Shown: one piece after another, positions 12,373-23,720 of the stretch
How the letters are laid out: the number at the start of each line of letters is the position of its first letter
Numbering within the stretch: position 1 is the stretch's first letter
DNA from: Varanus komodoensis
Lineage: Eukaryota > Chordata > Lepidosauria > Squamata > Varanidae
Reading direction: 5' to 3'
Length of the DNA: 64,000 bases
Assembly: GCF_004798865.1 (NCBI RefSeq)
Contig: NW_025335317.1
Span: 21,940,354 to 22,004,353 of the forward strand
Translations under genes and position numbers: made by a program
Notes under the pieces: model-generated
Database searches by the model: none
What the model was told of the DNA's origin: nothing
What the model saw: only the letters and a program-made list of their open reading frames with translations

Positions 12373-14708
12373 GCTAAATGTGGACATTGGTAAATGAATT
12401 GCTGTGAAGTACTTTGAGAAAGTGTTGCTTTTGTCTAATTTCTCTTCATTAAGAAAGAAAATCTGTGTGAGAAGGGCAGGATTTAGAGAGTTCACCTCTT
12501 TGAATTAAAGAATACCAAGAATCTTCCTGAAGTTCTCTTCCGATGTGTCCATTTTATCAAAAGGGTGCTAGATATCCTTGGACTCTATCCAAGTGATTTA
12601 TACATAGTTAAGGGAAACAAAATGGAAAAGCTTCAAATACTCCTGGCAGAAGCAAAGTTGAATCACCCAGTCTGAGAAAGAAAAGTGCAAAATCTTAGAA
12701 CAGTTAACAGGCAGCAGATGGGTTTATAGGAAGCCTAGTGTCAGGTCTCTTATTTCAGTGTATCATACCTTACAGGGCTGATATGAGGTTAAAATCCTAT
12801 TCTGGGTTCATTGAAGGGAGGGGACGCTATAAGAGAGAGAAGAAATTTTTAAAAAATAAAGGAAGAAAAAAAAAAGGCAGGTGAAGCCAATGTTAAATGC
12901 TGCCCCCTTTAAAAATTAGCACTTCTAAACAGCACTTTCTAAAAATCAGTTTTACAAAAGAGGCAGTACAGTATTCAATCTCACAAACAAACACCTTTAT
13001 GAGTCCATTGCAACAGGTAGGCAAGCCTTTATGTAAAGCTTAATAAGTGGGAATTAGAGTAATCTAGTCTTTGGGGTATTTTAAAATCTAATGTCATGAC
13101 TTCAGTAAGTGCTTCATTCTTTAGTTCTCAGACTTCCTTTTCTAAGAAATGGCTTACTCTGTTCAGCTTTAATAAGAGTTTGAACAATTGTTTTCTTTAC
13201 AAATTTTAATTTTATTCTCACTGGAGAAAGCAGAGGACTTTAGAGACTTATCTCTCCTTCATAAATGGCATAGCTCAAGTCATTAGTGCAGGTTATAAGT
13301 GTGTAATAAAAAGATCCACTTTAAAACAAAAAAAAAGATTAATCCCATAAGCTGTTCAATGAAGTATTAATAAAATATTTCAGTTCTTTCCAGATGAGTT
13401 CATTTTTAGCCACATATTTCAGAGGTTCTTGACAATCTTCTGTTTCATTCTCTTGGGATAATGCCAATAAAGGCTGACTTAAATCTTCCACATTTAGAAG
13501 GAACAAATCTGAAAAACTATGGAACTGATATTTTCCTAATGCACATTTTTGGAAATAATATATTTCAGGGTCCCATGTGTTTTCTAGGTTGCAAATGGAG
13601 TATCCACATATTCAGAGTTTTCCCTATCATCTCAATGGGAGCAACTAATTTGAACACACAAACTGTGGGGCAGTTTACAAGTGGTTGTTCAGATGTGTAA
13701 AACACTCCCATCAGTCAAATATAAGTAAAGATAAACCAGTGATGTAAGGACGAAGGGCTCTATCCAAGATCACTTGAGCAGATTTCTGCATTTGCGTTGG
13801 GTTCTCTGCATTTTCCCCCCTTTCCCACTAGAGAAGATTTCAGTGATGCGCTGGGAGCTTCAAGGGGAAGGGGAACCTGTCTTGCCTTTGATACTGCTTC
13901 AGTGGCACAGTGCCATTGGATATAGACAGACTCAGCCCCCTTCCATGAGAGGTAAATCAAATAACAGCCAGGGACCTTCCACACTAGTCCTTTTAGAGAG
14001 AATCTGCATAATTCTTCTGGCTTTTCTAAGATGAAAGGATGTTTGACTTTAAAAAAAACCTCTAAAGAGTCCTAAAGGCAGTACAGACTCCATAGGGGTA
14101 GATGCCATTTACACTTCCCTTTTAAAGAGATGAGGTTTTACATAAACTAGGACATCTTGTGCTTGTGAATTAGTCACAGTTTGACTGACATTCACATTCA
14201 CTGGAGCCCTTTGTATGGATGCATTATTTTTAACTTTATTTATTTATTTATTTATTTATTTGTGGCTGCTAAAGCACTTTTGGTGGCTTTTTCTTCCTAT
14301 TTTTAAATATTCCAACCTTAGGGAAAGATCACTTAGACGAAAATGTGTTCCATAATAAGACAGAGGATTGATGATGGATGGATGGGTCAAAGGAACAATA
14401 GTTTTGGCCATTGCCCTTTACCATATTTCTAAAAAAGTATGATGGAAAGGGATATTTTTAGGTAGGAGTGCAACATTTTAAAATTAGAGTTATGGAATTG
14501 TCATCATTGCCTACCACTATGATGCTCTGATATTGTGTTAAACGAGCAGAAGAAGTAAACAACGTGGCAACAATTAATTGCATTCATGCAGACAATAAAT
14601 GGCACAAAAAGTCTACAAAAGGGTGAAACACAAACACATTTCCTTGCATATATGCTTATCCTGCAAAGTAGCAAAACTATATTGGAAAAAATAATAATTT
14701 ATGCAAAG
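12373..14708. other. Unique non-coding DNA with a (TTTA)n tract
   Basis: No gene was recognised. A simple (TTTA)n tract lies at about 14235-14261. A poly-A-rich tract lies near 12868. The frames at 13461-13700 and 13760-14034 lack family resemblance. Confidence 0.45.
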
Positions 14709-15064
14709 TTTATTTATTTATTTATTAAAACATTTCTATGCCGCCCCATTCGCCAAAGCCTCGGGGCGGCTCACAACATAAAGTTAAAATACAAAAAATA
14801 ACAATATAAAATAAGTCACAATATAAAATAAGTAACAATATAAAATAAGTCGCCCTGGCCAGATAAAATAAGCAAATACTATTAACAATTAAAATGACGC
14901 TTAAATAAAAAGGTCTTCGCCCGGCGCCGAAAAACAAATAGCGACGGCGCCAGGCGGACCTCTCTGGGGAGCGCATTCCATAGATTGGGCACCACCACAG
15001 AGAAAGCCCTCCTCAGAGTACCTACCCTCCTAATTTCTTTCATGGAGGATTCCCTCCTTGAAAG
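14709..15064 (-). mobile_element. LINE 3' end (L2/CR1-like tail family), best-preserved copy
   Basis: The plus strand starts with (TTTA)n and AAAACATTTCTATGCCGCCC, then GCCTCGGGGCGGCTCACAAC. It continues to CCCGGCGCCGAAAAACAAAT, AGCGACGGCGCCAGGCGG, CCTCTCTGGGGAGCGCATTC and AGAGAAAGCCCTCCTC. This is the inverse of a squamate LINE 3' region, so the element is on the minus strand. Within it a 17-bp unit, AACAATATAAAATAAGT or near variants, is repeated three times at 14800-14850. No RT coding sequence remains. Confidence 0.75.
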
Positions 15065-15344
15065 TTGACATTAGATCAATTCATGTCTCTTTATGTGAAA
15101 GGGTCTGTCATGAGTACTCTCCTTTCCGTGTTTGGATGTAGTCTGTCTTTAACTCTCTTGATATCTTATGCTGTCACCAGGAATTTAATTTCAATCTTAT
15201 TAATTAACCTCTCCCTCAATATTGTGCCCAAGCTATATGGCTTGGAGTATGTGGTCCTGAAGATGAGACACTGATATTCAGTGTTGGACTCTAAGTTAAC
15301 AATAAACAGAATGAAACTAAGCATATTGGTTTCAAAGTGTTCAG

Positions 15345-15594
15345 AGAGCCAGTGTGGTGTAGAGGTTAAGAGCATGGGACTGGGACTCAGGTGATCTGCG
15401 TTCCAATCCCCACTCAGCTATGGAGCCAACTGGGTGACTTTGGGCCAGTCACAGACTCTCAGCCCAACTTACCTCACAGGGTTGTTGTTGTGGGGATAAG
15501 ATGGAGGAGGAGAATGATATAAGCTTGAGCCCTTTGTAGGAAAAAGGCAGGATATAAATCACAATATAAATGAATGAATGAATGAATGAATGAA
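15345..15594 (+). mobile_element. Squamate tRNA-derived SINE, near complete
   Basis: The head reads AGAGCCAGTGTGGTGTAGAG followed by GTTAAGAGC, a pol III box A-like region. A box B-like GCGTTCCAATCC lies about 50 bp on. The body holds TGGGCCAGTCACAGACTCTC and TTACCTCACAGGGTTGTTG. The 3' end is a LINE-like tail, GGCAGGATATAAATC, with an (AATG)n repeat. This is the common lizard SINE borrowing an L2-type tail. It looks intact over its length apart from point changes. Confidence 0.85.
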
Positions 15595-16667
15595 TTTTCC
15601 TTAGTGAATAAAGCAGTATATAGCACCAACATCTGACAGAAGTATCACACTCTTTCCCTTCACAATTACTCCTTGAACACAGATTCTTCTTTCTCTCCTG
15701 AATGTACTTTGACCAATCCTTATTTATCTCAGTTTAATCTTTCCCTTCTGTCAGCTTCAATCTCACACAGCCTTATAATACTTGACAATATTAGGTTTTG
15801 ACTCACCCCTGGTCACTAATATGTCCTCCAAGTATTCTACTTCCTTCTTAATTGCATTTCACAGCTCTGTGTAGGATTCTCAGAGTGGATTGCATATTGA
15901 AAGGAAGACAGTCCCTGCCTATAGACATGATACAGAAGGACACAGTGATAGGAGGAAAAAGATATGTGCATATAAGCATGTGTGCTTGCATCGATTCTTG
16001 AAGGCAAATGTCAGCTTTCATTATGCAACTGGAATGGAAACCATTCTAGAATAGGAAGAGTCTATTCTTCTGCACTGTCCACAAAACTGATGGGTTGGTC
16101 TTACTTGCCATCTTTTCTTCTTCTGCAGCCCAGTAGAATGGCTACTGCCAGTTGACTCTGGAGCCAAGGAACATGCCTTCCTTAATTTCACATATTAAGG
16201 TTTCACTCTTTGTATTTTTATCTTTGTAGCTAGTGTTTGCATGTATTAAATATGTTCTGTTGGTTGTTTTAGGTGAAGGACATTTAAAAAAATAAATATA
16301 AATATTTAATCAGAAATTGGGCTACCATTCTGTGTTAGATATCCTCAAGGCAATTTGTATGAAAGAAAAATACTAAAAAATAAGTACGTTACAGGTAAAA
16401 CAATTCAGGACTGTCACAACACAGATATCCTATCCAGTCATATGTCTCTCTCATCTTTACTTCAGCATAGCCACTATGTTGTCTCTGACCTTAAAACAGG
16501 AAAGGTGATTTCTTTCTACAACAATAAATAAAACAAGAAGACAAGAAATTGTCTTTCTCTGGGACAATCACGTTATCTGCTCAAAGATTTTGCAAGAATG
16601 ATAAGATAAGTTAGTTTCCCTTGACCAGTAGTGATAGCAGCTTTTATTGCCCTGAGATAAGATTCAT
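15595..16667. other. Unique non-coding DNA
   Basis: No gene, RNA or recognised repeat. Confidence 0.45.
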
Positions 16668-16670
16668 TTA

Positions 16671-16776
16671 GGGCACAATCCTATGCATGTTTAGACAGAG
16701 GAGGAGGAGGAGTTATCCAATTTCCAGCATTCCTCCATCTAGTCATAATTGTCTGAACATGCATCGGATTGCACCC
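16671..16776. mobile_element. Harbinger-like MITE copy 1 (TSD TTA)
   Basis: This 106-bp unit begins GGGCACAATCCTATGCATG and ends CATGCATCGGATTGCACCC, which are imperfect terminal inverted repeats. It is flanked by TTA on both sides (16668-16670 and 16777-16779), the 3-bp TWA duplication typical of PIF/Harbinger transposons. The arms continue inward as TTTAGACAGA versus TGTCTGAAC, making it hairpin-like. It is non-coding. Related copies lie at 32360 and 36485. Confidence 0.7.
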
Positions 16777-19700
16777 TTAGGGCATAAAGAGGAGCACATC
16801 ATAAATGAAAAGCTGCTGTGAGTGATTGTCATGTGTTTGTATGTTGGGAAAGAAATCACAATACCAGCAAAACCTGGCATCTGATCAAAGTAAACTTCAC
16901 TTCCTTCTCACAGAATTAAAAATGGCTTTCTTTGTAACTGATCGGCTACCATGTTCTGGGGACTGCTTGTACTTCATCTCTCTCTCTCTCTCATTTTGTA
17001 TGAAGCAATTCCATGAAAGGAGTTGTTCCTAATTTCCTCAAGGAAAGGAATGACTGCTGTGGCTGTTGTAGATGCCGGCTTTCTCCAGAAAATATGAAGT
17101 AAAATCATTGTGAATATCCAGTTATGCAAACCTTGGTGAATGTGAAGGAATCAAGATGGGAACCTATAGTCGCTCCAGTGTAGGCATGGCTAGTTGTGAG
17201 GCAGGCTGTTCAGAATGAAGAATTAATGCTCAGATGCCCCTTCAGCTGATTATAAAAGGAAATAAAACTAACACAATCCATTTTGATGGTGGTTTGGAAT
17301 CTTTGAAATGTAATGACGTATTTGCTTTCCTTGCCTAGAGCATACAGCATAAAGCATAGCAGCTCTACATTCCTGTATAACCTGGCAACCAGATCATGGT
17401 GACCATGTGTTTGCTTTAGTTCAGCCGAGACATCATACCGCAACAGTTTTGGGCCACTTGCAGGAAATCCCTGCTGCCTGCTCAGCTCAGCCTACTCCCA
17501 CTTGGAGTCGAATTGTTTCCCCCAGTCACAGTAGTCTGAATCGTCAGTCCTATGGAGACCCGGTTGGGAGTATATTAGTAAGAATAGTAACACAAGCGGA
17601 GAAGTCAAAAATTAATGATCAAATACAAGGAGTGATCCAAAAGATCTTGAGACATCATAGAAATTGATATTGTCATTTACAAGGAATTAAAATGATAAAG
17701 GAAACATTTTAATACATGTCAAACATTTTAATATTTTAATGCAACAAAGCACAGATATATGAATTTATGCAAATGTATCTTATATAATTTTGTTTTAAAA
17801 TAACCATTTAAGGTTAAATTTAAAAGAGTCAGATGCCTGGGATTAATTTCATTACTGCTTTGCCTTTTTTTGTGTGTGTGTGTGTGGGGGGGTCACTTGA
17901 TGGCATAGAAATGCATGGCAGAGAGCACAATAGTTATGAGAAATGACAGAAGTTGTTCAGTAGATTGAGACATCTATGTGCTATTTTCCTTATGATTTAT
18001 TTCTCAGCCTGATTGACTATGGTGAAAGTGTCTCCTAGTCTTTGCATGCTGCTAGTAATGCTAGGTCAGTTAATGGGAAAGGGTGCCTTATCTCAGAACC
18101 AGTTCTGGGAGAACATGTGAACGTGTCTCAGTGCCTTGGTCTTGGTTCCAAACATGATAAATTCCATCTTTTTGCAGATTTGAGACTGAGCCTCCTGGAT
18201 AATGAACTACATGATTCCTCCAAGTTTATCCTAAATACCTTAGAGAAACTTTTTGTTAGGGAAGGCAAGAATGGAAGGCATGTCTCATTCTTCTTTCTTT
18301 TTTTCTTCTAAATCCAAAGCTTTTCAAGACTAAGGGCCAAATGAACTGTTCTGATACAGCTATGCATGGCAGTTTTTCTTACTCTTGCCTAAAATCATGC
18401 AGCTCCAATACAGATGAATGGGCATCAGGGTTTTCATATATTACATATGAAATATAATAACTGTCTGGTTTTAGAAAGTCTTATTCAAGTCATGAAAGAT
18501 AGCTGTATATATGCCTATTAATAACTTCTTATTAATATTTTGTTAATAGCTTCCTAAATGGTGCAAAAATCACTTGCAGAGTGAGATAATAAATGGTATG
18601 ATTAAAAGTTGACATTTATAACTATTAAAAAGAACAATCCTTGGTAGTAATGCATTGATAATAGAATACTGATTGCTAATAGTATGAAATTGAAATAGCA
18701 CAAGGTTATTTTAATATATATGCTTCATAATTCACATCAGCTCTAGTTGCCCCTCTACTATATAAGTTATGAAATATCAAATGGATAAGGCAAATGTAAA
18801 ATACATTATATTAGAAACATAGTTATTTTATTCATTTCATATATGAGTTAATCGCTTAACATTAAGGAACACAGTGTGAAGACCCAGACTCATTGTCTAG
18901 CTGATGTCACCATTTTTAATACATCAAAATCAACCTAAATTGACATTGCCACATTGCTAAACCAGTAGTGTAGCAGTTTCAACAGTGTTCCAAGCCATGA
19001 GTTTCCTGTGTGCTGGCTTCACTAGCATTGAGACAGAAAGAAAGAATCAAGGATCTCTTAAATCAAAGAGAACCTGTTTCTGTTGCGCAGAGGTGCAGTG
19101 CCTATGTTGAGAAGGATTAGTTAGCCAGGAAGTGCCCTTACATTACTCTAAACTGCACAGTTTGTTCATTTCCATGCCTTGTGCACATGAACCATCACTT
19201 TATCCTTGACTCACTGCCATGAGCCCCACACGGCTACACAACTGAATAAAGAAGGAAGTAGAATCATCGTGATATTCCATACATGCGAGGAAGCAGGTGT
19301 CAGAAAGTGCATCTTTTCTCTGGGCACCAGAAAACAAGTCAAAAGTGATATTAACATCAGGCATTTTCTGGTTTTACAACACTGGGGTTGAACATCTTTC
19401 AGTCTAATGCCCAAATTCTGTTTTGGAGAAGTTTCCAGAGGCTGCATTCCAGTGGTGACTGAGCCAATCACAAAAGGAACAGGGCCAAAAAACAGTATTT
19501 TTAAAGAATGAAGTTAAATTGCCAATACGTAAACCTTAGCAGAGCATTTAACCTTTCAGACTATACGGGGGAAACTGCAAAAGCTGGGAAACCAAATCAT
19601 TAGTGGTCAAGGAAAAGAAACATCCATCTGAGGAACCCACTAATGGCAGAGGGTGGCTGTATTGGATCCCTTAGCTGCAGATTCAGCACCCCTGCTTTAC

Positions 19701-21834
19701 ATCAACCGTGATGTTCTTTCTCACTGTATTGCCTTAATGTTAACTTTGAATTTAATAGGTTTGGGATTTTGTTAAGGAAAACACAGAAGAAGAAAAATTA
19801 ACAGTCTGCTTTGCAAATATCTCAGGGGTATAATGCACTTTAGAACTATTTTAGCCCTGTTAAATGTATTCAGAGACAACTCTTTGCTCATTGTGCACCT
19901 AACTGAAATGCACCCTTAAACAGGTCATTTAAAGAATGTTACTGTGCATTTATAGGTGTTACTGCAGGGACAAAGAATATATAATAGTTGTTAACATGAA
20001 GGTACTATGCTGTTTGCAAAGAAAAGAAAATCATCAGGAATAAGTGTCAAAATACTTGCTTAGGCATGCAAAAAGTTATCTAATGTTTTGAGCTGCAAAT
20101 TGCATTTTTAAAGTAAAATATTTATGGAAGTAAAGGGTTTAGGACTTTTTTTTTAAATATGAACTCTGAGCTTGTTTGCTTTTGGCATACTTTAAAAATG
20201 TAAAATAAAACTTCACCATGTGCAAAGGCAAAATAGATCCCAGAATGATTTTTCTTTTCAGTAGCCGCTTCAATAAGTAAATAATATTTACTCATACAGA
20301 ACATGTCTTTAACATGCTGTGAAATTAAATAATTAAGAACTGCTTTCTTCTGTTTTATTTAGGTGACTTTTTTTGCCTAGGTGCATTGTTAAGGAGAATA
20401 ACTGTAGGTGAAGTATAAAAATAGTGTATGACATTAGGAAAATGATTTGCTTTGGCATTTCAAGGTTACACACATGCACACACACACAGATCCATGTGCA
20501 TTTAGATGTATCCTTGAAAATGTGAAAGCCTTTCATTGTCTGAATACAGTAAGAACTACTCCAAATGCTTACTGTACAAGTTAAATTTCTTCTGTGGATA
20601 TCATTAAAATTTTCACCACCACTGGATACTCTGTTGGCAATCTGGGCTTTTTGCAGAAACTATCTATTAAGGACCAGAGGTGACAAATCCTGCTTGGAAA
20701 ACAAATTTCATCTACACTAAAATGTCAAAGTGAATTTCAAGGCGTTCACAGAGGAAACACTAAGTAGAGTAAAACAGAAATGTCTCATAAGACTGGTGTA
20801 ATTTCTTAGAAGGGTCCATATCTCTTTACCTTCCATCTTCATGTATTATGATCAATCAGTGCTGGAGCAACATTCATCTCAAGGGAGATGAAACATGCAT
20901 AACTCCACAGAATAAGAATTCTTCCTTAATGGACAACAAGAAGTGAGGTGCTGAGGAGCTTATGAGAAATATTTAGTTGTAGGAGGAACTTTAGTCCTTT
21001 CATCAAATCATTTTGCTCTCCAAATGCCAACTTTTCTTAAAATGATTTGGTATACAGATATTTATATTGATTTTGAGCAGCAGAGAATGAACCACTGAGA
21101 TCATTATATGCTCTGAAGTTTGGGGGATTTGCATCAAGGGAAAATAGCACAATAGAAATTTATTTTGATCATTTTGTTTTAAAATGAGAATAATTAAACA
21201 TCAAGTCACGCTCTAATTCTCTTGAGTTAAATTGCCCTGTCTGGATTTGTTTTTTCCATTTCATTTTGTTTTGTTTTATGAGCATAGCTGCTCCTTGTCT
21301 CTTCTTGATCACCATTGTTAATGAGAATAAAAGATCAAGAGCATGAACTGTGTATTGTTTCAAGTGAACATTTTCCCAAACAAGCAGGCTTAAATATGTT
21401 TGAGTGTTCTCGTTAACTTCCTGATAATGATGGCAGCCTTATGAATACTTCCAGAGTGCTGGTGATTGCACATCATTTTTAAAAACGGAGAGTTGCTCTG
21501 TTGGTGTTCAACCAGCATGGCAAAAACAAAATAAAATTTTAACTGCGAGGGCAGTTCTACCTGCTGTGATTATTTTAGCTGAAGCTACCGAATCTACATT
21601 GCAGTTTACATTTTCATGGCTCTAATATTTTTCATTTCAATATTGCAACCCAGATCTTTTTGAGTTTATTGGTTTTTCTATTGTTTAAATGTGCTAGTTG
21701 AGCAGACTAAAAACCAACAGTGCTGTGAAGTGTAGTGAATTTTTTCAACACTATGGCAACTTCAGTGTTTTGGAAACAGAGGTAATTTGACAAATTAGAA
21801 AACATTTCTCATCCAACCAGTTCTTTAAATCAAT

Positions 21835-21837
<3 letters not shown>
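16777..21837. other. Unique non-coding DNA
   Basis: Five kilobases without a recognised repeat or gene. An 86-codon frame at 17407-17667 ends in a charged segment but matches nothing I know. Short CA-rich (20469-20487) and TG-rich (17870-17886) tracts occur. The stretch 21440-21700 is repeat-free and enhancer-like in texture but not distinctive enough to call. Confidence 0.4.

Positions 21838-21930
<93 letters not shown>
21838..21930. repeat. Compound microsatellite (TC)n(GT)n
   Basis: About 32 uninterrupted TC units are followed directly by about 14 GT units. The long pure arrays suggest a highly polymorphic locus. Frames through it encoding RE-rich or TH-rich peptides are artefacts of the repeat. 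Confidence 0.98.
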
Positions 21931-22423
21931 ATGAACAGAAACATAAATGCTTGTTTTTGACTGGGTATCTGGCATGCCTCTCTTACATTATTTTTGCTAG
22001 CCCATGTACTAAAGCCAACCTTGCTGGCATTTCCTTTCAGTCCTGTCTTTCTCATGGCAGAATTATAAATTATTCTAACATTACGTTCCAAATGAGGTGG
22101 GCAACTTCTAGTGGGCCCACCAGGGCCATTTTGCCCCAGGCCCCTGGCATGATCCACATTCTTTGAAACACTATGGGATGCTTCTCCTGCCCCCTATCCA
22201 AAACCAAACTGTAGTACAGTGGTTAAGTGTAGCTTGCTTCCAAGTTACATTTAACCGTTTTGGTGTTCTGCAGTATGCATGGAGCTTTCAGACAAGATTT
22301 ATGTGTCTGTGTGGATATTCCAGAGTCACAATGGTGGCCAATATTTTCTGGCTTTTTTATTTAGGATATTTTGGAAGCAATGAGTAGCAGTGGGCAAGTG
22401 CTGGCTGCCTTTGTTCTAAACCT

Positions 22424-22500
22424 ATTTACTCAGGAGCATATTCCATTTCCTTCAGTAAGGCCCACTTCCAAGAAAGCTTGCTTAGATTGTAGTATCTTGA
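22424..22500. repeat. Reptile interspersed repeat fragment
   Basis: TTTACTCAGGAGCATATTCC followed by CAGTAAGGCCCACTTCCAAG and AAAGCTTGCTTAGATTG resembles the abundant squamate repeat pattern 'ttactcaggagtaagtcccattgaattcaatggggcttacttccaagtaag'. It is diverged and of uncertain class. Confidence 0.4.
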
Positions 22501-22829
22501 TTCATATTCTCTAAAAGGAAGGCACCTGCCATTCAGGTGAAACTTTACTGGTGCAATAAAGAAAAGAGGAACAGATTTTTTCCCCTCCTTAGATTTTAAT
22601 GAGTAAAATATGGAGAGCAGCTAAAGTTTTAAGGAGGCTGGCTGGATGCATGAATGATAGCCAGAGCCCTACCTTTCATCGTGTGACCTTTTAATCTGCC
22701 TTCCTGCCTCAGTGCAATTGGTGTATTCAAGTAATAAAGGAAAGAGGAATGGATTTGTCTACAGGGGATATTTGACAATTGAAGAGCATTCTACAGCATA
22801 CTAATCAGGAACTGAGGAAACTCACTGTC

Positions 22830-22985
22830 TACTACGTAAGTTAGGCCATTGGGTGATCTAACCCAGTCTTATCTATTGACTGGCTGTGAGTGTCTCTTGT
22901 TTCTAGACAAGACACTTCCTGAGCTCTGCCAGGGGTTTAACTTGGGGACTTTTGCAAGCAAAGGATGTGCCTACTACTGACAATG
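22830..22985 (-). mobile_element. tRNA-Ala-type SINE
   Basis: On the minus strand the head reads TCAGTAGTAGGCACATCC, then TTTGCTTGCAAAAGTCCCC and AAGTTAAACCCCTGGCA. This parallels a tRNA-Ala-like promoter (TCAGTGGTAGAGCATCTGC...GGTTCAATCCC box B). The body then contains AGACTGGGTTAGATCACCC and AATGGCCTAACTTACG, as in the abundant reptile SINE that ends '...gctagatggaccaatggtctgacttggtataagg'. Both pol III boxes are decayed, so it is an old copy. It lies just upstream of the L2 remnant. Confidence 0.75.
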
Positions 22986-23089
22986 GGGTGTGGGCTCAGG
23001 TTCACAGCTTGGTGCTGCTTTTCACATTTCTCTGTGAAGGTTAGGTTGCTGTCATAGCCGGAAGCACCCCTGCCTGCTTTGACTGGCTT

Positions 23090-23720
23090 GCCACTTGTGT
23101 CTCTTTCTGCAGAATGTGGACCAGACTGGTGTGATCCGTGCCTTGAATACCTCCCATTTAGATGATTGAAACATACTTGGGGCTACCCTTGAGGAGGGTT
23201 CAGAAACTGCAGTTACTACAAAATGCAGTGACCGGATTAGTTTCTAGTGTGCGTATTGCACCAGTTCGATAGGAAATGCACTGGCTGCCAGTCTGCTCCC
23301 AGGGACAGTTCAGTGATTCAGATGCTTACCTTTAAAGCCCAAAAGGACTTCAGGCCAGATAATGTGAAAGACCACTTTCTCTCAAATGAACCTGCTCATA
23401 GCTTGAGATCTTCTTCAGGCCCCCTTCCATGTACCTCACAATCACTGGAGTTCAGGCTGGTGGGAATTCATGTGGCAAATGTCCTGCCCATGGAATTCTG
23501 CCCTGCAGGAAGTTAAGGCTGACTCTTTTTTTGTTTTAATTTCTGGTGACCTGTTAAAATGGTTTTGTTATCTTTCTAAATGCATTAGTTCCACCCTATG
23601 AGTTTGTTTGGTTTATTTTAGTTCCTGTCTTCCTTTTAATCCTGCTTTGGTATTTTGTTTTAAACTGTCAAAATTCTTGTAAATATTGTCAATTGTTATT
23701 GTTTTAAAATATTTTAAAAT
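23090..23720 (+). mobile_element. L2-type LINE 3' end with RT C-terminal remnant
   Basis: The frame GTGATCCGTGCCTTGAATAC reads VIRALNTSHLDD, matching the L2 RT C-terminal motif VIRALISSRLDYCN. It is followed by AACTGCAGTTACTACAAAAT and GCAGTGACCGG (LQLVQNAAAR-like in the parent). Next come a TGCACTGGCTGCCAGTCTGC block (LHWLPV-like) and TACCTTTAAAGCCC (YKAL). The parent order is preserved down to a T-rich 3' UTR ending near 23720. Several stops and frameshifts break the frame. The copy is heavily 5'-truncated, as L2 copies usually are, and old. Confidence 0.75.

Noticed and set aside
17407-17667. 86-codon open frame ending in a charged, coding-like segment
   Set aside because: No recognised motif, no good splice sites around it and no ATG at its start; chance remains likelier.
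21751-22157. Frames encoding RERERE and THTHTH peptides
   Set aside because: They are translations of the TC and GT microsatellite.
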